A stretch of 64,000 nt of DNA from Arcticibacterium sp047623945. Its GTDB lineage: Bacteria > Bacteroidota > Bacteroidia > Cytophagales > Spirosomataceae. Every line of letters starts with the position of its first letter. The stretch's first letter is position 1. Below the pieces are notes generated by a model. That model was not told where the DNA came from. It saw nothing but the letters and a program-made list of their open reading frames with translations, and did not search any database. The position numbers and the translations under genes are program-made. Below are positions 54,601-62,676 of this stretch, one piece after another. Where the stretch lies: NCBI GenBank assembly GCA_047623945.1, contig JBLHOT010000008.1, positions 1-64,000 of the forward strand, given 5' to 3'.

Positions 54601-54980
54601 GCCATCTGAAGGGTGAAAAAGTAGGTGAAATTATTGCTCAGCAGTACGATATGGTCTTAAACGGCTATGAGATAGGTGGAGGTTCTGTGAGAGCACACAA
54701 AGCAGAGATATTAGAGGCCACGTATAAAAACATGGGCTATAATAGAGAGGAAATGATGAAGAGTGTAGGGCAGATGTATACCGCTTTTCATTACGGGGCA
54801 CCCCCTCATGGTGGCATAGCTTGGGGTATTGATAGACTCATGATGCTTTTAGAAGGAAGAACTTCTATTAGAGAGGTGATGGCTTTCCCTAAAACAGGGT
54901 CTGGGGAAGACTTACTTTTTAATAGTCCTTCTGCTTTGTCAGAAAAGAAGATAAATGAGCAGAACGTTAAGTCCATTTAG
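51666..54980 (+). CDS. gatB-aspS: GatB-aspartyl-tRNA synthetase fusion
   Basis: A single 1104-residue frame. Residues 1 to about 478 are GatB: V-V-I-G-L-E-T-H-I-R-L at the start, the zinc cysteines C-A-C and C-S-I-C, D-F-N-K-G-G-V-P-L-I-E, a D-Y-R-Y segment, and a C-terminal tail domain ending near residue 478. A Gly/Ser/Thr/Asn-rich linker (about 479-510) follows. Residues about 512-1104 are a full-length bacterial AspRS: OB-fold anticodon domain (G-W-V-A-S-V-R-D-H-G), motif 1 near 677, motif 2 F-R-D-E-D-S near 734, GAD domain (about 815-935) and motif 3 G-I-A-W-G-I-D-R near 1048. GatB moves ammonia to Asp-tRNA(Asn); AspRS makes that substrate. His546 is the position associated with relaxed tRNA specificity. 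Confidence 0.95.
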   Translation: MVKDLEKELDLEGLEVVIGLETHIRLNTKSKLFCACANQEAEEPNTNICSICTGQMGVLPAVNKEAIRKAIIFGKAVKSSMDNEVICWDRKHYEYPDLPKNFQLTQFQKPIIPNGQIECYRDNGTTFTVDLEQVHLEEDAAKLMHERKQTLVDFNKGGVPLIEVVTKPCIKTLKDASTYAQYVQRIVQNLGISEANLEKGEFKSDVSVSLRKKGTDVLNPRTEIKNLNSFKFMIEALEEEVSKQLAYFSEHKKPRPEQTTVLWDEALKQTKTMRTKEFAADYRYALEPDIPFVDIRNEISETEVDQNLLPFAIESILINGGVKPQDAKFFTSDSRRSDLFTFINANLNDTAFVAKTLLNNLKAEDYGKVQDASDFVYCFKELKEGRITVILLQHAVNELVENADFDFKAYFKVNSISDDSLKEAITKVISENAETAAEIRDGNQGKAGILVGKVLQVIGKGASGKVVREQILNTLNEKGEGSTSAGSGNVSNTKSNTKTALDEEENRFTEIIVKDKYRSHLINELSEIDLGKEVTVSGWVASVRDHGDLVFIDLRDSSYEVLQIRLDRTNFDDLDNLAKVKPESVIAAKGHIIQRADDDYNPGIRTGKLELDASVMEVLNGASTLPFEIKRAAKTSENVRFKYKYLDHRSAEARKAVINRHKVIKLIRDILDEEHFIEIETPILTAGTDEGAREFIVPSRKFSGKFYTLPQAPQQFKQMLMVGGFEKYFQIARCFRDEDSRGDRQPEFTQLDIEMAYVNTQDVMDINSKLFNEVVKKVYPKKWKLFPFKVLTYYESMDKYGCDRPDLRFGLEMQDITSIVKETEFQVFAKPIEEGGIVKCIKVASEFQKTRLSKGQIEKLTATAQSHGLGGLAYIIVNENELQSPIIKFLGEDICANIIKETNAQVGDIVFFSAADYKTANSALDAVRQELGQILKLIKPKELHPAWIIDFPFFEKTDEGRWTFTHNPFSMPNVKDIDSHLKGEKVGEIIAQQYDMVLNGYEIGGGSVRAHKAEILEATYKNMGYNREEMMKSVGQMYTAFHYGAPPHGGIAWGIDRLMMLLEGRTSIREVMAFPKTGSGEDLLFNSPSALSEKKINEQNVKSI

Positions 54981-55018
54981 GACTATTAAAAGAAAATCTG
55001 GATCAATGCTCTGGAACA

Positions 55019-55045
55019 TTTAGCTTTTCGGCTAAACTTTTTTTA
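55019..55045 (+). terminator. Intrinsic terminator of the gatC-gatA-gatB::aspS operon
   Basis: Stem TTTAGC / GCTAAA with a 6-nt loop and a long T tract, 39 bp after the fusion gene stop. A second hairpin, ACATGCAGC / GCTGCATGT, lies at 55104-55136. Confidence 0.8.
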
Positions 55046-55735
55046 GTTTTACCACACTAAAAATATTATTTGGTTTTTAGTTTGTTGATGAAGTGTAATT
55101 GCGACATGCAGCTCCAGTTTTGTGGGCTGCATGTTCTGTTTTAGGCCAAATGTAAATTTTCAAAGCTCCTCGTCTATTAACTTTTGAATCCTTCTAACAC
55201 CATTTTGGCAAGGCTTTCGCCTATTGTAGCTTTGCATAAAAAGTATAATTATTCCTTTCAGGAAATTGGTATTAATTGCAAGGATAAGCCATTGCCTAAG
55301 AAACACCTACGGTGTAAAACTCAAAAAATAGCCAAAAAACCATTCTATGTTTTGGTCACGATTTTCATTTTGGTTTTATCGTTTACTTGAAAAGAACTCC
55401 TACAACCATTGCAGCTCTAGTTATCAAAGGCAAATTGAACCTTTATCTCAGTTAGAAGGGAAGTATATTGATTCTTAAAATCATTTAGGCCACTAAGCTA
55501 GCTCGTGGCGTATTTTGTGAAATAATAAAACCTATTTATTTATAGAATATCCAGAAGTAAAAGACACAGTTTGTGGAATTTCTAAGAAGCCGGGTATTGC
55601 GATGGACATAAAAGAGGAAGTCATTAAATAATATAGTTTTCATGCTTCAGGAGGATCTAGGTTTACATAAATCAAACGGTTCTTATACCAACTGTTAGGT
55701 TGTAGAAAGCTGGTCTTTGAATATTTTTCTTAGCT
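55046..55735 (+). other. Gene-free stretch with hairpin and possible gene fossils
   Basis: No intact gene is recognised in this 690-bp stretch. Beyond a strong hairpin (stem ACATGCAGC / GCTGCATGT, 55104-55136) it holds short coding-like fragments in different frames. One near 55348-55480 starts MFWSRFSFWFYRLLEK and ends E-G-K-Y-I-D-S; another near 55530-55631 reads F-I-E-Y-P-E-V-K-D-T-V-C-G-I-S-K-K-P-G and ends E-E-V-I-K. An unrelated 68-codon frame covers 55184-55390. The fragments may be the remains of one decayed gene, but I cannot name it. Confidence 0.35.
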
Positions 55736-55741
55736 TTGAAA

Positions 55742-56989
55742 ATGTTCAAAGAAACCCTAATCACGAATGATGCCATTGTACTTGGCATATTGTTCTTCCT
55801 GCTCTATTACATATTTGATAGAAATAAAAATGGAGGAAGTTTATGGCAGAAATTTTATAAATTTTTTCCACCCATATTACTCTGTTATTTCCTGCCTGGA
55901 TTATTAAACTCTCTAGGCATTATTTCAGGGGAGGAGTCTCAGATTTACCCTGTGGTTTCTCGATACTTACTGCCGCCCTGCTTGCTGCTATTTACACTCA
56001 GTTTAGACATTGACATGTTGAAGAAGCTAGGCTTCAAGGCCGTTCTTGTATTCTTGGCTGGAACTTTTGGCGTCCTGATTGGTGGGCCTATTGCCGTCTT
56101 AATTGTTAAAGCTATCAGTCCTGAAACATTTTCTGGAGGGAATGCAGAAACTTGGAGAGGTTTGGCCACGGTGGCCGGAAGCTGGATTGGCGGGGGAGCT
56201 AATCAAACTGCTCTTAAAGAAGTTTTTCAACCTTCGGGCCTATTGTTTTCTCAATCCGTAGCTGTTGATATTTTAGTGGCTGAGACATGGCTGGCTTTAC
56301 TACTTTTGGGCGTAGCCAACAGAGCTAGAATGAATAAGTTTTTCGGTTCCAACTCCGATTTGATTGACGAGATTAAAGAAAATTTGGAGGCCAAGGCAAA
56401 GGAAAAGAGAGCTATTCCTACCTATGAAGACTATTTGAAGATATTGGCCATAGGTTTTGGCGGGACTGCCATAGCGTATTTCTGTTCAGATTTAATTACC
56501 CCTTTTATCGCCACCAACTACCCCGGGTTAGCTCAGTTTAGTTTAACCTCTAGTTTCTTTTGGGTTGTGGTTATTGTGACCATTATAGGTGTTATCCTCA
56601 GCCAAACTAAGGTTAGGGACATAGAGCATGTGGGAGCTACCAAGGTAGCTATGGTGTTTTTATATATTTTGATAGCTGCTATAGGTATGCAGATGAGTCT
56701 CGTAGCCATTGCCGATAATCCTATGCTGTTTCTGGTCGGTATTATCTGGATTATTATTCATGCTATTTGTATTGTGACGGCGGGGAAATTGCTAAAAGTA
56801 CCTTATTTCTTTGTGGCGGTAGGTTCACAAGCAAATGTGGGTGGAGCGGCATCGGCCTCTGTGGTGGCAGCATCTTTTCATCCTTCGCTTATTTCTGTTG
56901 GGGTTATTTTGTCTGTTTTAGGTTATGCAGTTGGTACTTATGCTGGCTATATCACAGCCCAATTAATTCGCTTAGCTTCTGGGCAATAG
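55742..56989 (+). CDS. DUF819 family membrane protein
   Basis: About 415 residues from the ATG at 55742 (an in-frame TTG at 55736 is less likely). About ten to twelve membrane helices; D-A-I-V-L-G-I-L-F-F-L-L-Y near the start, and paired G-G-A-N-Q-T-A-L and G-S-Q-A-N-V-G-G-A-A-S-A-S-V-V-A segments in the two halves resemble the inverted repeats of secondary transporters. DUF819 (YjcL-like) proteins are uncharacterised. It starts a plus-strand group ending with the Wzi-like gene. Confidence 0.88.
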   Translation: MFKETLITNDAIVLGILFFLLYYIFDRNKNGGSLWQKFYKFFPPILLCYFLPGLLNSLGIISGEESQIYPVVSRYLLPPCLLLFTLSLDIDMLKKLGFKAVLVFLAGTFGVLIGGPIAVLIVKAISPETFSGGNAETWRGLATVAGSWIGGGANQTALKEVFQPSGLLFSQSVAVDILVAETWLALLLLGVANRARMNKFFGSNSDLIDEIKENLEAKAKEKRAIPTYEDYLKILAIGFGGTAIAYFCSDLITPFIATNYPGLAQFSLTSSFFWVVVIVTIIGVILSQTKVRDIEHVGATKVAMVFLYILIAAIGMQMSLVAIADNPMLFLVGIIWIIIHAICIVTAGKLLKVPYFFVAVGSQANVGGAASASVVAASFHPSLISVGVILSVLGYAVGTYAGYITAQLIRLASGQ

Positions 56990-57035
56990 TGGCGTAATAA
57001 TTGTATAAATTAGGGTAGGAATTTAAAACTACCTT

Positions 57036-58511
57036 ATGCGGAAGGGCATTGTTTTTATTTTTACTCTGCTTCTGGCATCTACCTTATCGGTTTATGCTCA
57101 GATAGATACTGCCAAGATGGGGGATGATTTCCACTACGGTTTTGAAGTTGGGGGCTACTTTAGTCTCAATAACAAAATTCCGTTTTGGCAGAAAAGTAAT
57201 CAATTTGGAGCTGTACCTCAGAACGGTAATTCCATCTACTTTCGGCAAATGTTTGAGTCTAAAAAGGACACTACAGGTAAATTCTTTTCAGTAGATTATA
57301 GTGCGGACTTGGTAACGATAGTAGGAGAGCAGCCTTTGATAATTTTACCAGAAGCGTATGTTCAATTTAATTTGGGAGCTTTCATATTAACCGGAGGTAG
57401 AATAAAAAACGTTCATGGTTTGGTGGATACTACTCTCAGCAGTGGCTCTGTGACTTGGTCTGGAAACTCATTAGCTATTCCAGAAATCAGATTGGCCATC
57501 CCGGAATACAGAAAGCTTTTTGTGAAATGGCTCGGCATTAAAGGGCATTATTCACATGGCTGGTTTGGGAAACAAACCTTCGTGAGCGACTATTATTTAC
57601 ACCAAAAATCTCTTTACGGAAGAATAGGCTCAGCTAAATCTAAAATTCACTTTTATGGCGGTGTGCTACATAATGTTCAATGGGGCGGCAGACCGACTTT
57701 TGAAGTGAATGAAGAAGATATAAGGCTTACTAATGGTAAATATGCGTCAGACTGGTTTGCTTACAAACAAATAGTGGTTCCTTATCAGGCTTTGGTAGAT
57801 ACTACTTTGGGCTACGCAAACTTTGAGGTGGAAAATCGTTTTGGAAACCACGTGAGCCAAATAGACTTAGGTATGGATATAACCTTCGGCCAAAATAAAC
57901 TGATGGCTTATAAAAATAATATCATCGAAACTGGTCGGACTTTAGGCAGTTTTTCAAATTTAGATGACGGGCTTTATGGTCTGAGTTATGAAAGTCTTAA
58001 GCCCAAAACCGTAGTAAAGAAAGTGGTGGTAGAATTCCTTCATTCCATGAATCAAGGGAGTTATAATGGCCTGATAGCGAGACTTCTTAAAAAGCCTTTG
58101 AAAGACTACGGTAATAATGGATTTTACTTTAATCATCAACAATACCTAGATGGCTGGTCATATCAAGACGAGACAATAGGCTCTCCGTTTTTTGTGCCAG
58201 ACGATGAAATAAGAGTAGAGAATGCCAAGGGCGGTTACATCTTCAATAACTCTAACCGTTTAAAAGTCTTTTACATGGCTTCTGAGATTGAACTGAATAG
58301 CATTAAAATATTGGCCAAGGCCTCCTATAGTGATAATAACGGCTCTATCTGGTTTCCGATGGAGTCATTGAAGCAGTTAAATACCGACTTCCAATTCCTT
58401 ATTCCTATGAAAAGTAAAAACGCCTTCTTTAAGGTTGATATAGGAATTGACCAAGGGGAACTCATAAAGAACAATTACGGGATAAATTTTGCTTACCAAA
58501 GATTTTGGTAA
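57036..58511 (+). CDS. Capsule assembly Wzi-like outer membrane protein
   Basis: A 491-residue protein with a signal peptide (residues 1-21). The rest is predicted beta-barrel. The text H-Y-S-H-G-W-F, Y-L-H-Q-K-S-L-Y-G-R-I-G, and H-F-Y-G-G-V-L-H-N-V-Q-W-G-G matches the capsule-assembly Wzi family (PF14052). Wzi in E. coli is an outer membrane lectin that anchors capsule; the Bacteroidota members are of unproven function. It starts 47 bp after the DUF819 gene. Confidence 0.85.
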   Translation: MRKGIVFIFTLLLASTLSVYAQIDTAKMGDDFHYGFEVGGYFSLNNKIPFWQKSNQFGAVPQNGNSIYFRQMFESKKDTTGKFFSVDYSADLVTIVGEQPLIILPEAYVQFNLGAFILTGGRIKNVHGLVDTTLSSGSVTWSGNSLAIPEIRLAIPEYRKLFVKWLGIKGHYSHGWFGKQTFVSDYYLHQKSLYGRIGSAKSKIHFYGGVLHNVQWGGRPTFEVNEEDIRLTNGKYASDWFAYKQIVVPYQALVDTTLGYANFEVENRFGNHVSQIDLGMDITFGQNKLMAYKNNIIETGRTLGSFSNLDDGLYGLSYESLKPKTVVKKVVVEFLHSMNQGSYNGLIARLLKKPLKDYGNNGFYFNHQQYLDGWSYQDETIGSPFFVPDDEIRVENAKGGYIFNNSNRLKVFYMASEIELNSIKILAKASYSDNNGSIWFPMESLKQLNTDFQFLIPMKSKNAFFKVDIGIDQGELIKNNYGINFAYQRFW

Positions 58512-58538
58512 GAGGGTTCATTTGGCAGCATTTTGTGA

Positions 58539-58546
58539 TAACTTTG
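58539..58546 (+). promoter_or_regulatory. Probable -7 promoter element of lepA
   Basis: TAACTTTG, 31 bp before the GTG start of lepA, fits TAnnTTTG. A TTTG occurs at 58521-58524, closer than the usual -33 spacing. Confidence 0.45.
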
Positions 58547-58576
58547 CTGTTTGTTATAACCTCCTAAATTTTCTTT

Positions 58577-60364
58577 GTGAAGAACATTCGTAATTTCTGT
58601 ATTATCGCTCATATTGACCACGGAAAGAGTACTTTGGCCGACAGGCTTCTGGAATTTACAGGTACCGTTACCAATAGAGAAATGCAAGCTCAGGTACTTG
58701 ACAACATGGACCTGGAACGCGAAAGAGGGATTACCATTAAAAGCCATGCCATACAAATGGACTATGAGTTGGATGGTGAAAAATACGTTTTAAACCTTAT
58801 TGACACCCCTGGCCACGTAGATTTTAGCTACGAGGTCTCTAGGTCTATTGCGGCCTGTGAAGGAGCTCTCCTTATTGTAGACGCGGCCCAAGGCATTGAA
58901 GCTCAAACCATCAGTAATCTATTTTTGGCTTTAGAGCATAATTTAGAAATCATTCCGGTTATAAATAAAATTGACCTGCCCGGTGCCATGATAGAGGAGG
59001 TGAAAGACCAAGTGGTAGAGTTAATTGGTATAGATAGAGAGGATATTGTTTTGGCTTCTGCCAAAGAAGGTATAGGTATTACAGAAATATTAAAAGCTAT
59101 TGTAGACAGAGTTCCTTGTCCTAAAGGCGATCCTGACGCTCCATTACAGGGGTTAATTTTTGATTCTGTTTTTAATTCTTATAGAGGTATTGAAGTTATT
59201 TTCAGAGTGAAAAATGGCTCTATAAAGAAAGGTGATAAAGTTCGTTTCATGGCCTCTGGAAAAGAATACGAGGCACAAGAAATAGGCAACCTAAGACTAA
59301 AACAAACGCCAAAGGGTGAGATAAAATGTGGCGATGTAGGTTACCTGATTTCAGGAATCAAAGTAGCCAAAGAAGTGGCAGTGGGAGACACCATCACCTT
59401 GGTGCAGAATCCATCAAAAGAAGCCATTAAGGGATTTGAAGAGGTAAAACCGATGGTTTTTGCGGGTATTTATCCTGTAGAGACTACAGATTATGAAGAG
59501 TTAAGAGATTGCATGGAGAAACTGCAATTAAATGACGCGTCGTTGGTATGGGAACCTGAAACTTCTGTTGCCCTAGGTTTTGGCTTTAGATGTGGCTTTT
59601 TGGGTATGCTTCACATGGAAATAGTGCAAGAGCGACTCGAAAGGGAGTTTGACATGACAGTTATTACTACGGTACCTTCTGTAAAGTTCCATGTGATTGA
59701 TAATAAAGGAAATAAGACCACAGTTTCTGCTCCATCTGGGATGCCAGAACCTAACCTCATAAGCTCTTTAGAAGAGCCCTTCATTAATGCTCAAATCATT
59801 ACTGCCTCGGATTACGTAGGGCCTATTATTGGCTTGTGCATGGATAAGAGAGGTCTTATAAAAAACCAAGTTTATCTTACTTCAAATAGGGTTGAGCTTA
59901 GTTTTGAAATGCCGCTTGCCGAAGTCGTGTTTGACTTTTTTGATAAACTAAAATCTATCTCGAGGGGTTATGCCTCTTTAGACTATACGCTTTCTGACTA
60001 TAAGCCGTCTGATTTGGTGAAATTGGATATCCTGTTAAACGGAGATCCAGTGGATGCTCTTTCGGCTATTGTACATAGAGATAAGGCCTACGATTGGGGT
60101 AAAAAACTGTGTGAAAAGTTAAAAGAGTTACTGCCTAGGCAGCAATTTGAGATAGCTATTCAGGCAGCCATAGGTGCTAAGATTATAGCCAGAGAGTCTG
60201 TAAGAGCCTTGCGTAAGGACGTTACCGCCAAATGTTATGGTGGTGATATTTCGCGTAAACGTAAACTACTAGAAAAGCAGAAGAAAGGAAAGAAAAGGAT
60301 GCGTCAGATAGGCTCGGTAGAAGTGCCACAAGAGGCTTTTATGGCGGTGTTGAAAATTAATTAA
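58577..60364 (+). CDS. lepA: Elongation factor 4
   Basis: A 595-residue translational GTPase that promotes ribosome assembly or back-translocation. The start is GTG, directly followed by K-N-I-R-N-F-C-I-I-A-H-I-D-H-G-K-S-T-L. The G domain holds D-T-P-G-H-V-D-F and N-K-I-D-L. The EF4-specific C-terminus appears as A-I-I-H-R-like (here A-I-V-H-R-D-K-A) and D-V-T-A-K-C-Y-G-G-D-I-S-R-K-R-K-L-L-E-K-Q. Full length. Confidence 0.97.
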   Translation: MKNIRNFCIIAHIDHGKSTLADRLLEFTGTVTNREMQAQVLDNMDLERERGITIKSHAIQMDYELDGEKYVLNLIDTPGHVDFSYEVSRSIAACEGALLIVDAAQGIEAQTISNLFLALEHNLEIIPVINKIDLPGAMIEEVKDQVVELIGIDREDIVLASAKEGIGITEILKAIVDRVPCPKGDPDAPLQGLIFDSVFNSYRGIEVIFRVKNGSIKKGDKVRFMASGKEYEAQEIGNLRLKQTPKGEIKCGDVGYLISGIKVAKEVAVGDTITLVQNPSKEAIKGFEEVKPMVFAGIYPVETTDYEELRDCMEKLQLNDASLVWEPETSVALGFGFRCGFLGMLHMEIVQERLEREFDMTVITTVPSVKFHVIDNKGNKTTVSAPSGMPEPNLISSLEEPFINAQIITASDYVGPIIGLCMDKRGLIKNQVYLTSNRVELSFEMPLAEVVFDFFDKLKSISRGYASLDYTLSDYKPSDLVKLDILLNGDPVDALSAIVHRDKAYDWGKKLCEKLKELLPRQQFEIAIQAAIGAKIIARESVRALRKDVTAKCYGGDISRKRKLLEKQKKGKKRMRQIGSVEVPQEAFMAVLKIN

Positions 60365-60382
60365 TCAAAAATCAGAGGCAAA

Positions 60383-60414
60383 TTGCCAGTTTATAGGCTG
60401 ATGTCTTATTTTTG
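60383..60414 (+). promoter_or_regulatory. Probable promoter of the E2 gene
   Basis: TTGCC at 60383-60387, a 19-bp spacer and TATTTTTG at 60407-60414 form a good Bacteroidota-type promoter, 38 bp upstream of the E2 start. Confidence 0.55.
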
Positions 60415-60452
60415 ATACTTGTTGAAGAATATAAAGAAATTACGATAGAATT

Positions 60453-62084
60453 ATGGCTGAGGTAATCAGAATGCCCAAAATGAGCGATACCATGGACGAA
60501 GGGGTAATCGCAGGATGGAATGTAAAGGTCGGAGATAAGGTGAATTCCGGAGACATTCTAGCCGAAGTGGAGACAGATAAAGCCACCATGGACATGGAGT
60601 CTTATGAAGATGGAACCATCCTTTATATAGGTGTCAAAAAAGGTGAAGCCGTACCTATAAACGCTGTAATGGCGGTGATAGGTGAGCCAGGCGAAGATTT
60701 CCAAGCCTTATTAGATGCAGAAGCTGCTCCAGCTGATGAGGCCGCCCCTGCGACTGAGTCTGCTACTCCAGCGGCTGAGGCATCCGAAGCCCCCGTAGCA
60801 GCTATTGATACTTCTGGGATCAATGCTGAATTAGTAAAAATGCCGCTTTTAAGTGATACCATGACCGAGGGTGTGATACACACGTGGTTAATGAAAGTGG
60901 GCGATACCGTAAAAGCGGGTGACTTACTCGCCGAAATAGAAACCGACAAAGCCACTATGGAATTTGAGGCTTATGATGAAGGTATATTACTATACATAGG
61001 TGTAAAAGAAGGAGAAGCCGTTCCTGTAAATGCTGTGATTGCGGTCATAGGTGAAAAAGGAGCCGATTACGAAACACTCCTAAAAGCAGATTTAGCTGCC
61101 AATGCAGCCCCACCAGCTGCTCCTAAAGCTAAGGTGGCTGAGGCCGCAGCTCCAGTGGCCACAGCAAAGGAAAGTGCTGGCCCAGTAGCTCAAGCTGCCG
61201 CTCCAAAAGCTAACTCAAACGGAAGAATATTAGCTTCACCACTCGCTAAGCGTTTGGCAGAAGAGAAAGGTATTGATATAGGAACAGTAAGTGGTTCTGG
61301 CGAAGGCGGAAGAATCATTAAAGTAGACATAGATAATTATGTGGCTCCGGCTCCTGTGGCTTCGAGTGCCTCAGCCACCGCAGGGACAGCTTTTGGTGTA
61401 GAGAGTTCTGAGCAACTGCCGCTATCTCCAATGCGTAAAGCCATTGCTAGAGGTTTCTCAGATGTTATTCCTTCTCCAGAATTCTATGTGACCATGGAAA
61501 TCTGTATGGACAAGGTGATGGAAGCTAGAAAGGCCATGAATGAGTATTCTCCTGTGAAGATCTCCTTTAACGACTTGGTGATTAAAGCCTGTGCTTTAGC
61601 TCTTACTAAGCACCCGAATGTGAATTCATCTTGGAGAGGAGACCATATCAATAAGAACAATCACGTACACGTGGCCATGGCTGTAGCCGTGCCAGATGGC
61701 TTACTTATGCCGGTCATAAGATTTGCGAATACATTGCCTTTATCACAATTAGCTGCTACGACCAAAGACTTGGGTGGCAAAGCCAAGAATAAAGAACTAC
61801 AACCTAAAGACTGGGAAGGCAATACCTTTACCGTAAGTAATTTAGGAATGTTTGGGGTAGAAAGTTTTACGTCTATCATCAATAATAGACAAAACGAAAG
61901 TTGTATTCTGGCAGTAGGTGGTATCAAAGAAACGGTAGCTGTGAAAAACGGTGAGTTTTATGCCACCAACATTATGAAAGTAACACTGACCTGCGACCAC
62001 CGCGTAGTGGATGGAGCCAGTGGAGCCGCTTTTTTGGTAACCGTTAAAGAATTACTAGAAGACCCAACTAAGATGTTGGTTTAA
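60453..62084 (+). CDS. Pyruvate dehydrogenase complex dihydrolipoamide acetyltransferase (E2)
   Basis: A 543-residue E2 component that passes acetyl groups from E1 to CoA. It carries two lipoyl domains (residues 1-78 and about 125-200) with lipoyl lysines K43 and K166, both in E-T-D-K-A-T-M. Ala/Pro-rich linkers separate them from a peripheral-subunit-binding domain (about 258-297) and the catalytic domain (about 320-543) with D-H-R-V-V-D-G holding His516 and Asp520. Double lipoyl E2s are usual for PDH in this phylum. E1 and E3 genes are not adjacent. Confidence 0.93.
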   Translation: MAEVIRMPKMSDTMDEGVIAGWNVKVGDKVNSGDILAEVETDKATMDMESYEDGTILYIGVKKGEAVPINAVMAVIGEPGEDFQALLDAEAAPADEAAPATESATPAAEASEAPVAAIDTSGINAELVKMPLLSDTMTEGVIHTWLMKVGDTVKAGDLLAEIETDKATMEFEAYDEGILLYIGVKEGEAVPVNAVIAVIGEKGADYETLLKADLAANAAPPAAPKAKVAEAAAPVATAKESAGPVAQAAAPKANSNGRILASPLAKRLAEEKGIDIGTVSGSGEGGRIIKVDIDNYVAPAPVASSASATAGTAFGVESSEQLPLSPMRKAIARGFSDVIPSPEFYVTMEICMDKVMEARKAMNEYSPVKISFNDLVIKACALALTKHPNVNSSWRGDHINKNNHVHVAMAVAVPDGLLMPVIRFANTLPLSQLAATTKDLGGKAKNKELQPKDWEGNTFTVSNLGMFGVESFTSIINNRQNESCILAVGGIKETVAVKNGEFYATNIMKVTLTCDHRVVDGASGAAFLVTVKELLEDPTKMLV

Positions 62085-62113
62085 GGACTGAATTATCTTT
62101 TAAGATTTTAGAG

Positions 62114-62142
62114 AAACCTCTGCCGCCTGGTGGAGGTTTTTT
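62114..62142 (+). terminator. Intrinsic terminator of the E2 gene
   Basis: Stem AAACCTC / GAGGTTT (62114-62120 with 62133-62139) followed by T residues, 30 bp after the stop. Confidence 0.8.
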
Positions 62143-62621
62143 GTGGGTATACATATTCGTAATTAGAACCCTTCACAATGTGGTCTGGGTGGTCTGGCTG
62201 TCAGAAGCTGCTAAACACACTCCGAAGCTTCAAGCTTCGGAGTGCTGGTAGTCGGGGAGGCCAACCGCATTATTACCTATACATAAATATTCATCCCTTT
62301 TTCTTTTTGACAATACTTCATGAACTCAATTACTACTCCTCTGTAATCTTGTCTTCTGAATACATCTATTGGGGACACCTAGTCTAATCCACAATTGTAA
62401 AAGTGTAAGGCACCATGTTCTCTTATTATGTAACCCTCCTTCATTCTATAACTTAGTTTAGTCTAAAATAAATGCTCATTTCCTGTCCCTAGCCTTTTGC
62501 TTTTCTCCATGTTGTTGGTCTAAGACCAACTGTCAACGCTACAAAGGCTGAAGACTCTACTAAGCGATATATCCTCAGTAAAATCTGGTAAGCATAAAGA
62601 TGTCTGAAATTATCGAAGAAT
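62143..62621. other. Gene-free stretch with a perfect palindromic hairpin
   Basis: No supported gene lies between the E2 terminator and the leuA terminator. The clearest structure is CACTCCGAAGCTT-C-AAGCTTCGGAGTG around 62217-62243, a 13-bp nearly perfect palindrome. A second short palindrome, GTTGGTCTAAGACCAAC, lies near 62516-62532. An open frame at 62178-62387 has no family likeness and I do not call it. Confidence 0.5.
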
Positions 62622-62660
62622 GAACCATAAAAGTAGTTCTAAGAAAACCTTTTATGGTTC
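62622..62660. terminator. Hairpin downstream of leuA
   Basis: A 12-bp stem GAACCATAAAAG / CTTTTATGGTTC (62622-62633 with 62649-62660) placed 16 bp beyond the leuA stop. The T tail is weak on both strands, so its use as a terminator is likely but not certain. Confidence 0.6.
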
Positions 62661-62676
62661 GTTCTATTTATAAAAC

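Noticed and set aside
51666..54980. The gatB-aspS fusion as an assembly or sequencing artefact
   Set aside because: Both halves are full length, the linker has simple flexible composition, there is one continuous frame, and the partner genes gatC and gatA precede it. An error removing one stop would more likely leave a start codon and a broken frame.
62178..62387. 69-codon open frame after the E2 gene
   Set aside because: It contains the palindrome at 62216-62244, has atypical composition and no family.
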